Shown here piece after piece: positions 23,205 to 31,232 of a stretch of DNA of 36,855 nucleotides. Numbering within the stretch: position 1 is the stretch's first letter; every line of letters starts with the position of its first letter. The stretch covers positions 1 to 36,855 of the forward strand of contig JAJDCE010000061.1 of NCBI GenBank assembly GCA_029260985.1. Direction: 5' to 3'. Source of the stretch: Patescibacteria group bacterium. GTDB lineage: Bacteria; Patescibacteriota; Gracilibacteria; UM-FILTER-43-11. Made by a program: the position numbers and the translations under genes. The notes below the pieces were generated by a model. It ran no database searches. It was not told the origin of the DNA and saw nothing but the letters and a program-made list of their open reading frames with translations.

Positions 23205-26200
23205 TTATTTAACCTGAAGAACAGCGTCTTCAGTTAACTCTCCGTAAACGGTATTGGTCGCGCGTACCTTAATACGCACCCTACCGGAATCAACACCGGT
23301 AAAAACAGATGAAGCCTTGGAATCTTCGGCCGTCACTGGATTTGGAGTGAATTGACCACTGCCATCTGCAACTTCAAAGTAAACAATACCTTTATAAGGA
23401 GTTCCATCTGCATTCAAAACCGTAACATTCACATCAGCCGTACCCCCTTTCTGAACCGTTGAAGGAGCAACCTCAATATCCACGGTTGTAAGTGGATTCC
23501 GGGGTGCCGTTACCTTTAAGGATTGATAAGTATTTCTTAAACGATCCTCATCGGTCAAACTTAGGTTAATATCCCGAACCACAACGCCTTCTGACCCCAA
23601 TGAGTCCTTTACTTTCAGGCGCACTCGGTAATTAGCTTTAGCATCATAAATAAAACCTGGCTGCATTTCAGTCGATTGCACATCATCATCCTTCGTTCCA
23701 TTTCCATTAGCATCATCATCAATATCAAAATCCCATTCATACCGAAGGGTAGTGTCAGAAAGAGAGGGGTCAAAGCGCGAATGACCGCCATCAAAAGTCA
23801 CTTTGGTTTCATCAATAGAATAAGTAAAAGCGGCTTGAGGTAATGAATCGGTTGATTCCACAAAAACTGCTTTAGTCGCGCTACTCGATAGTCCTCGATG
23901 CACCACTTTAAGGCGTACATCGTATTCTCCCGGTGTATTGAACTGCCGGTTCACCTGAGCACCCGAAGTTGTATCATCAAATTCGCCATCGCCGTCAAAA
24001 TCCCATCGGAAAGCGTCGGAAGGGAGTTCTTCACCTTGAGGGTCATAAGACTTTGAGATAAAAGTAATGCTATCTCCTGTGCTAATAGTGGTTTTATCTA
24101 GAGTAAACTCAGCCACTGGCGACAGATTCGGACCATTTTTTACATCCATATAGCTGACTTCACCAAAGCGTTCAACAGTGCTATACACCCCGTTATCATT
24201 ATCGGTAACCTCCACCACAAAGAAGTAGCGATTAACAATGTCAGCCTCTCCAAAAGACGTAATGGTCATATTCGTTTCAGAAGTCGAAGTACTATGAGTT
24301 CCAAGCTTTGCGCCTTCGAATCCATCCCGATAATACCACCAACGGTATTTTTTAATCGTACCATCCAAATCTTTTGGATTGATGACCTTAAGTTTTATTT
24401 TGGTTGGCGTGACAAGTTCATCAATCGCATCTGCCAAAATAGGTGGAGTAATCACAAAATCCTTAATCTCAGGAAGCTGATTGATCACTTTAAAATAAGC
24501 AATATCCTCCTGACTCAAACTCCCTTTCAGTTGGTCTTTAACCACCAGGCTAACTGAGAAACATTCCCCCTCACGGTTAATCTCATCAAATTTATAACGG
24601 GTCTGTTTCTGACTGCTCTTTTCACCACCAGGAAGCTTCCAGTCATACAGTAACAAACGGGATGATCCATCGGTATTAATGGAATCTTTTGCATCCAAAA
24701 GGATGCTGTCCATTCGAGTCACTACTGCCGCATCCTTTCCCTCACCACAAAGATCTTCTACCAATAGTGGCTGCCGACCATTCGTTGTATGAGTGATTGC
24801 TGCCACAGGCTCATCGGTAGAACCGACCAGAATCCGAAGCGTATCGACATTATCATTATCATCTTTGTCGAAGAAGTTCATTCGAACCGTGAATTTACCC
24901 GTCTTATCATAAGTATGTGAAATAGTTGTTTCTTCTGTACTATCGGTTTCATCATCTCCAAATTCCCAAAGGTAGGCTACAGAATTGGAACTCTCGGCGG
25001 TAAACTGGATAGGTTCACCCACTCGGGTGGCACGCTTATCCACTTTAATATCACCTACTAAAACCGATTGAATGGAAACGTTCTTATTTACCTGACGGTG
25101 TTTACCAAAAGCATCTTTGACTTGAAGCACCACATTGTATTCACCTACCTGCAGGTACTCATGAGTCGCCAAAGCCTCTTTCTTATCAACGAGTTCAAAA
25201 TCGCCATCCCCGTCAAAATCCCATGAAAACGTGATCACATCACCGGAATCCGGGTCATAACTGTTGATCGCATTAAACTCAACCCGATTAGGGTGATTTT
25301 TTTCCGGGATATTATAGTTAAAACTGGCCACAGGATCTCTGGAAAGCACTTTAAGAACATCAACAAATTTATCCTGAGTTCCAAGAATATCGGTTACCAC
25401 TAACGTGATTTTATAATCACCGGGCTTAGCAAAGCGATGAGTAAAACTGCTTTCACTGTTATCCAGCACTTTTTTACCGTCAGCATCTTCAATCTTCCAA
25501 TCAAAACTCTTGATCACTCCATCGTCACTTCGTGAGCCGGCTCCTGAGAATTTAAACTCTGTATTCACATTAGACGAAGGTGGAGAAACCGTAATATCCG
25601 CTGCAAGTGATTTAACATTCAATTTAACCACTGCTGAATCCTTGGTTCCCAGATTATCGGTGACAGTAAGCTTGAGGGTATATTCCCCTTTCTTAGCATA
25701 CGTATGAACCACCGTCGTTGGGCTATTCCGAACATCGAGAGTTGCATCACCAAAATTCCATTCATACTTTTCAATTTTACGACCCAAAGACGCCTTAGTG
25801 GGCGAAGGGTCAATCGAAAGACCTGCCTGGGCTTCCTTTAACGTTACATTAAAGAAATCCTTAGCTTGTTTTCCGTTGATTCTAAACGCTACATTCGATG
25901 TAGGAGGTTGAGCCTTGATCCGAACCACCGAAACGCCGTCAGCAGCCGTTTTATAGCCATCAGCATCCTTCTGAGAAGTAGAAGCTCTGAGACGAACCGC
26001 ATACGAATTCGGTTTAGTGAATTCATGAAGCACTACGGGATCTGACCCAAGTGACACTTCATTGCCTGAATTATCAAGGAATGACCATTTGTATTCACTG
26101 ATCGTTCCACCCGTTGGATCCACACTATCAAGTCCATCCAACTGAACCGTAAAAGGCACATTGCCAACCCCGGGAGTCGCTGTTATTCGGGCTTTAACAA

Positions 26201-27197
26201 TAGGATATTTGCGAATCAGTTCTTTGAGCTTTTTATATTTAGCCTCAAAGCGCCTGTATTTAACCTGATCAGCTGGGCTATCGATCACATCATCAAGAGC
26301 TTTTGAAGTTTCATCATAAGAAGTAATGATTTCCTTAGATTCAGGCATATTCTTTCTGAGTTCATCCAGCTGATCCCTGAGTATCTTAAGTCGAGTCAGG
26401 CCGCTTAAAAATTGTTCTAAACGCACCACTTCTTCCGGAGTCAAGCCATACTTTCCTGGATTGTTAATCATGTCTCGGATGTTCTCGATTTTTTTATCGA
26501 TCGTATTGCCATTTTTTAGTGCTTCATCAACCTTTTTCTTTGCGGCTTCAGATAGCTTTTTGTCGTTTAGATTAAGGTCATTCTCAAGCCCCTTCATCGT
26601 TTCATCCATCTTATCTGTGTTCTTTTTAGAGGCTGGCTCTGCCTCACTGCCTGTCACAGAATTCTTATCTTTCACTGGATCCTCCTTAAGGGCTTCACAA
26701 ACACTGTTTAAACAGTTGTAGCCTCCAGGACAATCAGCGCTAGTGGTACACGCAATGGCAGAACTCGGTGGAGTAACTGTTTCAGTCCCTGCAGAAGAAG
26801 TAATAAATCTTACAATTGAAAAAGAAAGAATTACCACTACAATCCCCAAAGCAGCATAGGTCATAATTTTCTTCGCCTTCGTAATCATCTCCTCATTCCC
26901 ACCGCTAAGCACCCAAAGTACACCCGCATAGATGAACGCTAAAGTGGCAAAGAAGCCCAGGAAGCTGATAAAATAATTCACCATAGCCAGCAAGGTATCT
27001 CCAAATGATTTCTTAGAGATTGACGAGCTGATTTCTACCGTACCAGAGCCCTGTGGTATTGAAAGCCCTGAACCTCCTGTAGAAAGATTACCCGCTAACG
27101 CTTCAGGAACAGTATTCACTAAAACCACAGCCAATATCATCATTATAAAAACGACTGAAAAAGATTTTAGCCAGTGCTTTAGATTAAAACATTTCAT
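23205..27197 (-). CDS. Giant pilin-like/PKD fusion surface protein (1330 residues)
   Basis: The N-terminus is a signal peptide (1-36) followed by a two-helix domain (about 65-134) closely resembling the neighbouring small pilin-like protein: A-G-V-L-x-V/I, G-N-(D/E)-E-x-x-x-K-A-K-K-(V/I)-M, then a hydrophobic helix ending S-(Y/F)-S-I-V. A four-cysteine stretch (C150, C156, C162, C167) and a long Lys/Glu helix region (about 195-335) follow. About nine PKD-like modules come next, several with W-D-F-D-G-D-G or W-N-F-G-D. The last is followed by a Big/invasin-like domain (about 1238-1330: G-G-T-A-D-V-N-V-T-V-L ... G-I-V-Y-F-E-V). It is likely a long fibre rooted in the membrane by the pilin-like base. 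It is four bases downstream of the small pilin gene, hence the same operon. The domain calls are firm; the fibre role is inference. Confidence 0.87.
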   Translation of the reverse strand: MKCFNLKHWLKSFSVVFIMMILAVVLVNTVPEALAGNLSTGGSGLSIPQGSGTVEISSSISKKSFGDTLLAMVNYFISFLGFFATLAFIYAGVLWVLSGGNEEMITKAKKIMTYAALGIVVVILSFSIVRFITSSAGTETVTPPSSAIACTTSADCPGGYNCLNSVCEALKEDPVKDKNSVTGSEAEPASKKNTDKMDETMKGLENDLNLNDKKLSEAAKKKVDEALKNGNTIDKKIENIRDMINNPGKYGLTPEEVVRLEQFLSGLTRLKILRDQLDELRKNMPESKEIITSYDETSKALDDVIDSPADQVKYRRFEAKYKKLKELIRKYPIVKARITATPGVGNVPFTVQLDGLDSVDPTGGTISEYKWSFLDNSGNEVSLGSDPVVLHEFTKPNSYAVRLRASTSQKDADGYKTAADGVSVVRIKAQPPTSNVAFRINGKQAKDFFNVTLKEAQAGLSIDPSPTKASLGRKIEKYEWNFGDATLDVRNSPTTVVHTYAKKGEYTLKLTVTDNLGTKDSAVVKLNVKSLAADITVSPPSSNVNTEFKFSGAGSRSDDGVIKSFDWKIEDADGKKVLDNSESSFTHRFAKPGDYKITLVVTDILGTQDKFVDVLKVLSRDPVASFNYNIPEKNHPNRVEFNAINSYDPDSGDVITFSWDFDGDGDFELVDKKEALATHEYLQVGEYNVVLQVKDAFGKHRQVNKNVSIQSVLVGDIKVDKRATRVGEPIQFTAESSNSVAYLWEFGDDETDSTEETTISHTYDKTGKFTVRMNFFDKDDNDNVDTLRILVGSTDEPVAAITHTTNGRQPLLVEDLCGEGKDAAVVTRMDSILLDAKDSINTDGSSRLLLYDWKLPGGEKSSQKQTRYKFDEINREGECFSVSLVVKDQLKGSLSQEDIAYFKVINQLPEIKDFVITPPILADAIDELVTPTKIKLKVINPKDLDGTIKKYRWWYYRDGFEGAKLGTHSTSTSETNMTITSFGEADIVNRYFFVVEVTDNDNGVYSTVERFGEVSYMDVKNGPNLSPVAEFTLDKTTISTGDSITFISKSYDPQGEELPSDAFRWDFDGDGEFDDTTSGAQVNRQFNTPGEYDVRLKVVHRGLSSSATKAVFVESTDSLPQAAFTYSIDETKVTFDGGHSRFDPSLSDTTLRYEWDFDIDDDANGNGTKDDDVQSTEMQPGFIYDAKANYRVRLKVKDSLGSEGVVVRDINLSLTDEDRLRNTYQSLKVTAPRNPLTTVDIEVAPSTVQKGGTADVNVTVLNADGTPYKGIVYFEVADGSGQFTPNPVTAEDSKASSVFTGVDSGRVRIKVRATNTVYGELTEDAVLQVK

Positions 27198-27201
27198 AAA
27201 T

Positions 27202-27636
27202 TTACTGTTTCTGAATACCCGTTACCAGCTCCTGGGTAAGGAGTTGGACAATGCTGTAAGAAAGAATCACAACAATCAGGCCGAGTACCGCATAAATCAT
27301 CACCTTCTTGGCCTTCTGAACCTGCTCATCATTACCATAAGCCGTGATATACAAAACCCCAGCGTAAACAAAGCCGACAAAAGCCGCAATCGCCAGGAAC
27401 GGTAAGGCAAAATTCACATATTTTAGCACCAAATCTCCTACATCACTCGTTCCAGTCACCCCACTACCCTCAAGAGAACCTTTAATATTATCCACTCCCG
27501 ACTGAGTATCTGTCTTTGTTTTATCTTCAGAGCCCTTAAAGATCTGAGCCAACCCCTTAGGCGCAAAAGCAAAAAACAGCACCATCACTGAGATGATTCT
27601 GCTATAAACATTTTGAATTATTTGTGCAATTTTCAT
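27202..27636 (-). CDS. Small pilin-like membrane protein (CPR T4SS-pilin type)
   Basis: A 144-residue protein with an N-terminal signal-type helix (about 12-31, ending L-A-Q), a linker, and two transmembrane helices (about 75-95 and 108-134). They are separated by a short loop, Y-G-N-D-E-Q-V-Q-K-A-K-K. This is the layout of VirB2/TrbC-like pilins and of the T4SS-pilin family that is abundant in CPR bacteria. The same two-helix domain begins the giant PKD protein encoded four bases downstream, so the two are paralogous partners that may co-assemble. A promoter (27717-27745) and a heptamer repeat lie upstream. No ATPase or other secretion gene is in the window, so a full secretion system cannot be claimed. 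Confidence 0.82.
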   Translation of the reverse strand: MKIAQIIQNVYSRIISVMVLFFAFAPKGLAQIFKGSEDKTKTDTQSGVDNIKGSLEGSGVTGTSDVGDLVLKYVNFALPFLAIAAFVGFVYAGVLYITAYGNDEQVQKAKKVMIYAVLGLIVVILSYSIVQLLTQELVTGIQKQ

Positions 27637-27670
27637 TTTTATTTCTGAACCTTAAGTGCGTGTAATTGGG

Positions 27671-27705
27671 CTTAAAGCTTAAAGCTTACTGCTTACGGCT
27701 TTTTA
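27671..27705 (-). repeat. Heptamer array in the leader of the pilin operon
   Basis: Five consecutive 7-mers on the plus strand: CTTAAAG, CTTAAAG, CTTACTG, CTTACGG, CTTTTTA. The array lies between the promoter and the start codon of the pilin-like gene, so it would be transcribed in the leader. Confidence 0.75.
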
Positions 27706-27716
27706 TGTTTCTTTAT

Positions 27717-27745
27717 ATTATAGCAAATTTGACCCAGATTTGCAA
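27717..27745 (-). promoter_or_regulatory. Promoter of the pilin/PKD operon
   Basis: Minus strand TTGCAA (27740-27745), a 17-base spacer and TATAAT (27717-27722). The leader would be about 75 bases and includes the heptamer array. Confidence 0.65.
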
Positions 27746-27877
27746 GATTTCTACCCTCCTTGGAGCTAGCCCCTAATGATTCTCATGATTCCAATTGTAT
27801 TTTGACAGCATATGTAAACCCTTTCAAATCCTGCTAATCAATCCTGAAAATCCGCTAAATCAAGAGGATCAACGGTC
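27746..27877. other. Non-coding gap between the pilin promoter and the sigma-4 terminator
   Basis: I see no gene, RNA or clear repeat in this stretch; it separates two minus-strand transcription units. Confidence 0.5.
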
Positions 27878-27907
27878 AAAAACCCACCCTCAATTGAGAG
27901 CGGGCTT
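27878..27907 (-). terminator. Rho-independent terminator of the sigma-4/HARE-like gene
   Basis: On the minus strand a stem of about 12 bp (some G-U pairs) around an AATT loop spans 27907-27881. It ends in a T5 run (27882-27878), about 20 bases after the stop codon. Confidence 0.75.
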
Positions 27908-27927
27908 CTTTAATTTAAAACAAATGA

Positions 27928-29076
27928 TTATTTAAGTTTCAGGTCTAGATCATAAACAGCGCGACCAACACGGATAAAGTGTGGATTTTTCTGAAGATTT
28001 AGACTGATAGTGCCGATTTTAACCTTACGCTGCTTTAACACCATTTCAACGATCTTCTTTTTAGGCATCGCTCCGTTTTTCTCGAGTAATTTCTCGATAA
28101 CATCAGAAACCGTTCCGGGCTCATAACCCCAGGTAGAAAGGGCGTAAAGTCCGCGTCCGACCAAAACGAATTGGTCATAACGGATCAGTTCGTTGTGAAC
28201 CGCTTGAACCGTTACCATTTTCTTATCAAAACCGGTTTCAGCAATACGATTCGCAATCTCAACAAAGTGAAGTGGCTTTTTAGACTTTTCCAGAACGATA
28301 ATAGCCTTATCACGAATAGATCGAGGATTCACATGTCTCCATTCCATCAAGCCCCATTTTCCGTCTACATTGCGGGCTCTTTTATCAGTTTTGAGACAAG
28401 AGATAATCAATTGACTTGAAACAGCTTTCTCTTTGAATAAATTGAGGTTTTTGACCACAGAAATAATCTGATCTTCTGTCATAACATCCCCTGTTTTCTT
28501 CAAAGTACTGATAGAAGCTTCGGCGATCTTTCGAACCTCCTTAAGGGCAATTTCTTTAAACATCCAGAACGCTTCAGAAGTAGCCGTTCGAGGAGATTTT
28601 CGAAGCTCTGAATCGCAGTTTAATGATAGAACAATAATACTGCCATCTACTTGAGATTTGCTATAAATGCTTTGAAGCATCTTATTGATGATCTCAGATT
28701 CAAGCATCACGCCTCCTTCTTCTTCAATAAATTGCTTAGCAAGACGGTTTACAAGTCTAAGTTTAGTATTGCTAACCGTTCGGCGAAGCTTATTCAAAGC
28801 AATATTCTCAATCTGGCGAATTCGTTCTCGGGTAACAGAATAATGACGACCAATCTTATCAAGGGTCTGCCTTGGTTTATTATTAAGACTGAAACGCTTA
28901 ATAATAACGTCTTTTTCTTTGTCCGTTAAAACCAAGAACATATCATCAATCACTTCCTTAAGGTCAAGATCATTTTCTTGAAGGACTGCCAGTGCTGGAT
29001 TTACCTTGGAATCCTGTTGGTTCGATGTACTTTGCATAAAATCTAAAGGGTTATGACTTATTTGTTTGGAGGACAA
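27928..29076 (-). CDS. Sigma-70 region 4 protein with winged-helix (HARE-HTH-like) domains
   Basis: Likely transcription factor. Residues about 40-100 are a sigma-70 region 4: L-T-D-K-E-K-D-V-I-I-K-R-F, then T-L-D-K-I-G-R-H-Y-S-V-T-R-E-R-I-R-Q-I-E, the -35-recognising helix-turn-helix. Regions 1-3 are absent, so it is not a normal sigma factor. Residues about 251-315 look like a HARE-HTH winged helix (L-H-F-V-E-I-A-N-R-I ... V-H-N-E-L-I-R-Y-D-Q-F-V-L-V-G-R-G-L-Y-A-L). A related repeat runs at about 322-376, ending V-G-R-A-V-Y-D-L. This architecture recalls RpoE-delta-like helpers of RNA polymerase. The TTG at 29076 is the longest start; the ATG at 29037 (residue 14) is equally possible. It has a consensus promoter and a terminator. 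Confidence 0.85.
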   Translation of the reverse strand: MSSKQISHNPLDFMQSTSNQQDSKVNPALAVLQENDLDLKEVIDDMFLVLTDKEKDVIIKRFSLNNKPRQTLDKIGRHYSVTRERIRQIENIALNKLRRTVSNTKLRLVNRLAKQFIEEEGGVMLESEIINKMLQSIYSKSQVDGSIIVLSLNCDSELRKSPRTATSEAFWMFKEIALKEVRKIAEASISTLKKTGDVMTEDQIISVVKNLNLFKEKAVSSQLIISCLKTDKRARNVDGKWGLMEWRHVNPRSIRDKAIIVLEKSKKPLHFVEIANRIAETGFDKKMVTVQAVHNELIRYDQFVLVGRGLYALSTWGYEPGTVSDVIEKLLEKNGAMPKKKIVEMVLKQRKVKIGTISLNLQKNPHFIRVGRAVYDLDLKLK

Positions 29077-29203
29077 ATGAATGTAGACAAACCTTATCTT
29101 AATAAAGTTTTTTTGGAGGCGTCAAGTAGATCATTTTAAGCCGAATGAATCCTGACGATCTGTCTCCTACAAATACCAATTAATAACGGTTAAAAAGGTA
29201 CTT

Positions 29204-29231
29204 ATTATATATCAATTAAATAATTTGTCAA
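29204..29231 (-). promoter_or_regulatory. Consensus promoter for the sigma-4/HARE-like gene
   Basis: Minus strand TTGACA (29226-29231), a 16-base spacer and TATAAT (29204-29209). The -35 starts right after the TAG stop of the small basic-protein gene. A second possible promoter (TTGACG at 29120-29125, 18 bases, TAAGAT at 29096-29101) lies closer to the gene. Confidence 0.7.
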
Positions 29232-29378
29232 CTATTTTTCTGACTTTATTAATTCACGGCGTTCTGCTTTACGTAAACGAGCCTTTTCCTTATTGCGGCG
29301 AACGCGCAATTTACTCTTAGGGCGTTGAACGGCGGCAGAACTCAAACCATGCTGTTTACTGGAAGATTTATTAGACAT
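29232..29378 (-). CDS. Very small basic protein (48 residues)
   Basis: The short frame reads M-S-N-K-S-S-S-K-Q-H-G-L and continues with R-P-K-S-K-L-R-V-R-R-N-K, then K-A-R-L-R-K-A-E-R-R-E-L. Nearly half the residues are Lys or Arg, so it should bind RNA, DNA or the ribosome. It does not match bS21 or the other small ribosomal proteins that I know. An in-frame ATG at 29390 would add four residues. It has its own TTGACA-type promoter with a palindrome in the spacer, and its stop codon abuts the promoter of the sigma-4 gene. Real coding is supported by composition and position, not by homology. Confidence 0.65.
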   Translation of the reverse strand: MSNKSSSKQHGLSSAAVQRPKSKLRVRRNKEKARLRKAERRELIKSEK

Positions 29379-29407
29379 AAAAGAAAACATGTAAAAACTG
29401 GAACTAA

Positions 29408-29436
29408 GCTTAACGGGTAATTACCCTACCTGTCAA
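29408..29436 (-). promoter_or_regulatory. Possible promoter with operator-like palindrome, small basic-protein gene
   Basis: Minus strand TTGACA (29431-29436) is followed at the right distance by a poor -10 (TTAAGC, 29408-29413). Between them lies a perfect 12-base palindrome GGGTAATTACCC (29415-29426). A regulator binding there would cover the spacer. Confidence 0.4.
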
Positions 29437-29515
29437 GGGCCAAGTTAAATCGTAATAAAACATCTAAATATGTCTTGTTTAAGCCATTTTTAGATAAAAG
29501 AGCCTTGAAGTTTAT

Positions 29516-30295
29516 CTAAAATTCCATCTGAATTCCAACCGGGCAATGATCAGAACCCATCACTTCAGGGAGAATAAAAGCGTCCTTGAGGTTCTTTTTG
29601 AGTGCCTCCTGCACAAAAAAGTAATCAATTCTCCAGCCCACATTCCGTTCTCGAGCTCGAGTCTTTAAATCCCACCATGAATAAAGCTCAGGCTCAGGGT
29701 GAAATTCCCGAAGACTATCAATAAACCCCTTTTCTACGACTCTATCAATCCATTTACGCTCAATCGGCAAAAAACCAGACACCTTTTCATTTGATTTAGG
29801 GCGAGCCAAATCGATCTCTTTATGAGCTGTATTCACATCACCGCAAAAAATAACCTTCTTCCGCTGCCTTCTTAAATGTTCTACATGTTCCAAAAAAGCA
29901 TCGTAAAATTCCAATTTATAGTTAAGGCGGTCCGAATCCTTCTTTCCATTTGGAAAATAAACATTCAATAAGATAAAATCCTTGAATTCAGTACTCACCA
30001 CTCGCCCCTCACAGTCAAATTTCTCCACTCCAAAACCGACTTCTACCGAAATAGGCTCTTCCTTTGTAAACGTTGCCACACCGCTATACCCCTTTCTGGT
30101 CGTAGCAGAATGCCAAAAAGAATGATATTTCTTATGATCCGTCACCTCCCTCGTCAATTGCCCCCTCTCTGCCTTAGTTTCCTGTAAACAAAGTACATCA
30201 GGCTTTTCTTTGTCCAGCCATTCTAAAAAGCCTTTTTTGAGTTGGGCTCTTATGCCATTAACGTTCCAGCTTAAAATTTTTATTTTTTTAGTCAT
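29516..30295 (-). CDS. xth: Exodeoxyribonuclease III / AP endonuclease
   Basis: Base-excision repair enzyme that cuts DNA at abasic sites and removes 3' blocks. The ExoIII family motifs are complete: W-N-V-N-G-I-R-A (10-17), L-Q-E-T-K with metal-binding E39 (37-41), S-G-V-A-T-F (71-76), N-V-Y-F-P-N-G (111-117), G-D-V-N-T-A-H with D153 and N155 (152-158), W-R-I-D-Y-F-F (221-227) and the catalytic G-S-D-H (247-250). Length 259 is normal. An 11-bp inverted repeat (29488-29498 with 29511-29521) overlaps the stop codon but lacks a T-run, so it is a weak terminator at best. No Shine-Dalgarno is visible. Confidence 0.96.
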   Translation of the reverse strand: MTKKIKILSWNVNGIRAQLKKGFLEWLDKEKPDVLCLQETKAERGQLTREVTDHKKYHSFWHSATTRKGYSGVATFTKEEPISVEVGFGVEKFDCEGRVVSTEFKDFILLNVYFPNGKKDSDRLNYKLEFYDAFLEHVEHLRRQRKKVIFCGDVNTAHKEIDLARPKSNEKVSGFLPIERKWIDRVVEKGFIDSLREFHPEPELYSWWDLKTRARERNVGWRIDYFFVQEALKKNLKDAFILPEVMGSDHCPVGIQMEF

Positions 30296-30374
30296 TTTAC
30301 TTGGTTAAATCCAATTCAATATAACACAAACTAATCCCACCACTATAATTGAGAAATTAGTAGGCTTGAAAAAT

Positions 30375-30409
30375 AAAAAAAAGCCCGAATCCGGTACGGC
30401 AGGCTTTTT
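30375..30409. terminator. Bidirectional terminator-like hairpin
   Basis: AAAAAGCC (30378-30385) pairs with GGCTTTTT (30402-30409) around a 16-base loop. Flanking A and T runs allow termination on either strand. It most likely ends the thioredoxin transcript (minus strand), after the structured repeat at 30415-30511. Confidence 0.55.
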
Positions 30410-30414
30410 AAGGA

Positions 30415-30511
30415 GGGTGGTTCGTAGCACATCCTTGCTACTATCTACGACCTATTAACTATTTGTTTTAACAGGTTCGTAGTAGCCTTCTGTACTATCT
30501 ACGACCACCCA
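30415..30511. repeat. Nested hairpin built from two copies of a 34-base repeat
   Basis: Two direct copies, 30419-30452 and 30474-30506, each start GGTTCGTAG and end CTATCTACGACC, so each can fold on itself (TCGTAG/CTACGA). GGGTGGT plus CGTAG at the left (30415-30427, one bulged T) also pairs with CTACGACCACCC at the right (30500-30511). This gives alternative folds. The rest of the gap between xth and the thioredoxin gene (30296-30599) holds no gene that I can see. Confidence 0.6.
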
Positions 30512-30599
30512 CAATTTACCATGTATAAATTTTGTATGCAAGCCCTTTTTAGTTAAAATGATCCTTATATTAAAGACTTAGACTTGCAATAGAAATAAA

Positions 30600-31094
30600 T
30601 TATGTCGAAAGAAAAGTTTTGAAATCGCCTACAGACTTTGGCCCCATGGTTCGTTTCACCTCCTTTCCATCCTTCAAAAGGATGAGGGTAGATTGAGAAT
30701 TAACCCCAAATTCCCTCTTTTGAGCCGTAGCCTTATCGTAATTCAGCTTAAAACCAACAATATCCTTATTATTTAGCTCTTTAAAAGCTGCTTTTGCTTT
30801 AGGCTCGTTTCCGATACAAACTGAACACCAGTCCGCATGAAAATCCAGCATCACGGTTTTTCCGTCTTCAAGAGCGCTTGCATACGCTGAAGGAGTAAAA
30901 GCCTGAAGAATACCAGCAACGTAACCGCTATCAGATTTTTCAACCGCTACGGTATTAGCATTCGCTTCAGAGTCTGACGTTGAAACGCGGGAAGTGTTAT
31001 AGATGGCAACAGCCACGACTCCGATAATAAATAAAACCACAAGCGGAGTAACAAAGCCCTGTGGTTTACATGATTTCGATTGTGCGTTTTTCAT
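30600..31094 (-). CDS. Membrane-anchored thioredoxin-like protein
   Basis: Thiol-disulfide protein facing outside the membrane. One N-terminal transmembrane helix (about 14-32) is followed by a flexible linker and a thioredoxin fold. The active site is W-C-S-V-C (89-93, catalytic C90 and C93), preceded by M-L-D-F-H-A-D. The D-F-H-A-D-W-C pattern resembles the C-terminal domain of DsbD more than cytosolic thioredoxin, so it may pass electrons to secreted cysteine proteins. The cysteine-rich exported proteins in this window are possible clients (inference). It is divergent from the CRP/FNR-like regulator, which may control it. Confidence 0.87.
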   Translation of the reverse strand: MKNAQSKSCKPQGFVTPLVVLFIIGVVAVAIYNTSRVSTSDSEANANTVAVEKSDSGYVAGILQAFTPSAYASALEDGKTVMLDFHADWCSVCIGNEPKAKAAFKELNNKDIVGFKLNYDKATAQKREFGVNSQSTLILLKDGKEVKRTMGPKSVGDFKTFLST

Positions 31095-31180
31095 AATTTT
31101 ATTAGGTTAAAGAATAATCACACGAGCCCACTTTAAATGGAATCAAAAAACCCTTCAGTAGCCTTCGCTACATCCATCAA

Positions 31181-31209
31181 TTGTGCCTTTAATCAAACAT
31201 TGATATTAT
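31181..31209 (+). promoter_or_regulatory. Promoter of the CRP/FNR-like gene; decides its start
   Basis: TTGTGC (31181-31186), a 17-base spacer and TATTAT (31204-31209). Predicted start near 31216, which leaves ATG 31233 as the first usable start codon. Confidence 0.5.
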
Positions 31210-31232
31210 TAAATCAACTTAATCAACGAATC

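Noticed and set aside
27202..27636. Evidence for a complete type IV secretion system
   Set aside because: Only pilin-like domains are seen; no VirB4/VirD4-type ATPase or channel gene is in the window.
29488..29521. Terminator after xth
   Set aside because: The 11-bp inverted repeat is perfect but lacks a T-run and overlaps the stop codon.
30419..30506. Two direct repeats resembling a minimal CRISPR array
   Set aside because: There are only two copies, the repeats are imperfect and self-complementary with each other, and no cas gene is present.
31137..31232. Longer start of the CRP/FNR-like gene
   Set aside because: A promoter lies inside this part, and its residues do not look like the family N-terminus.
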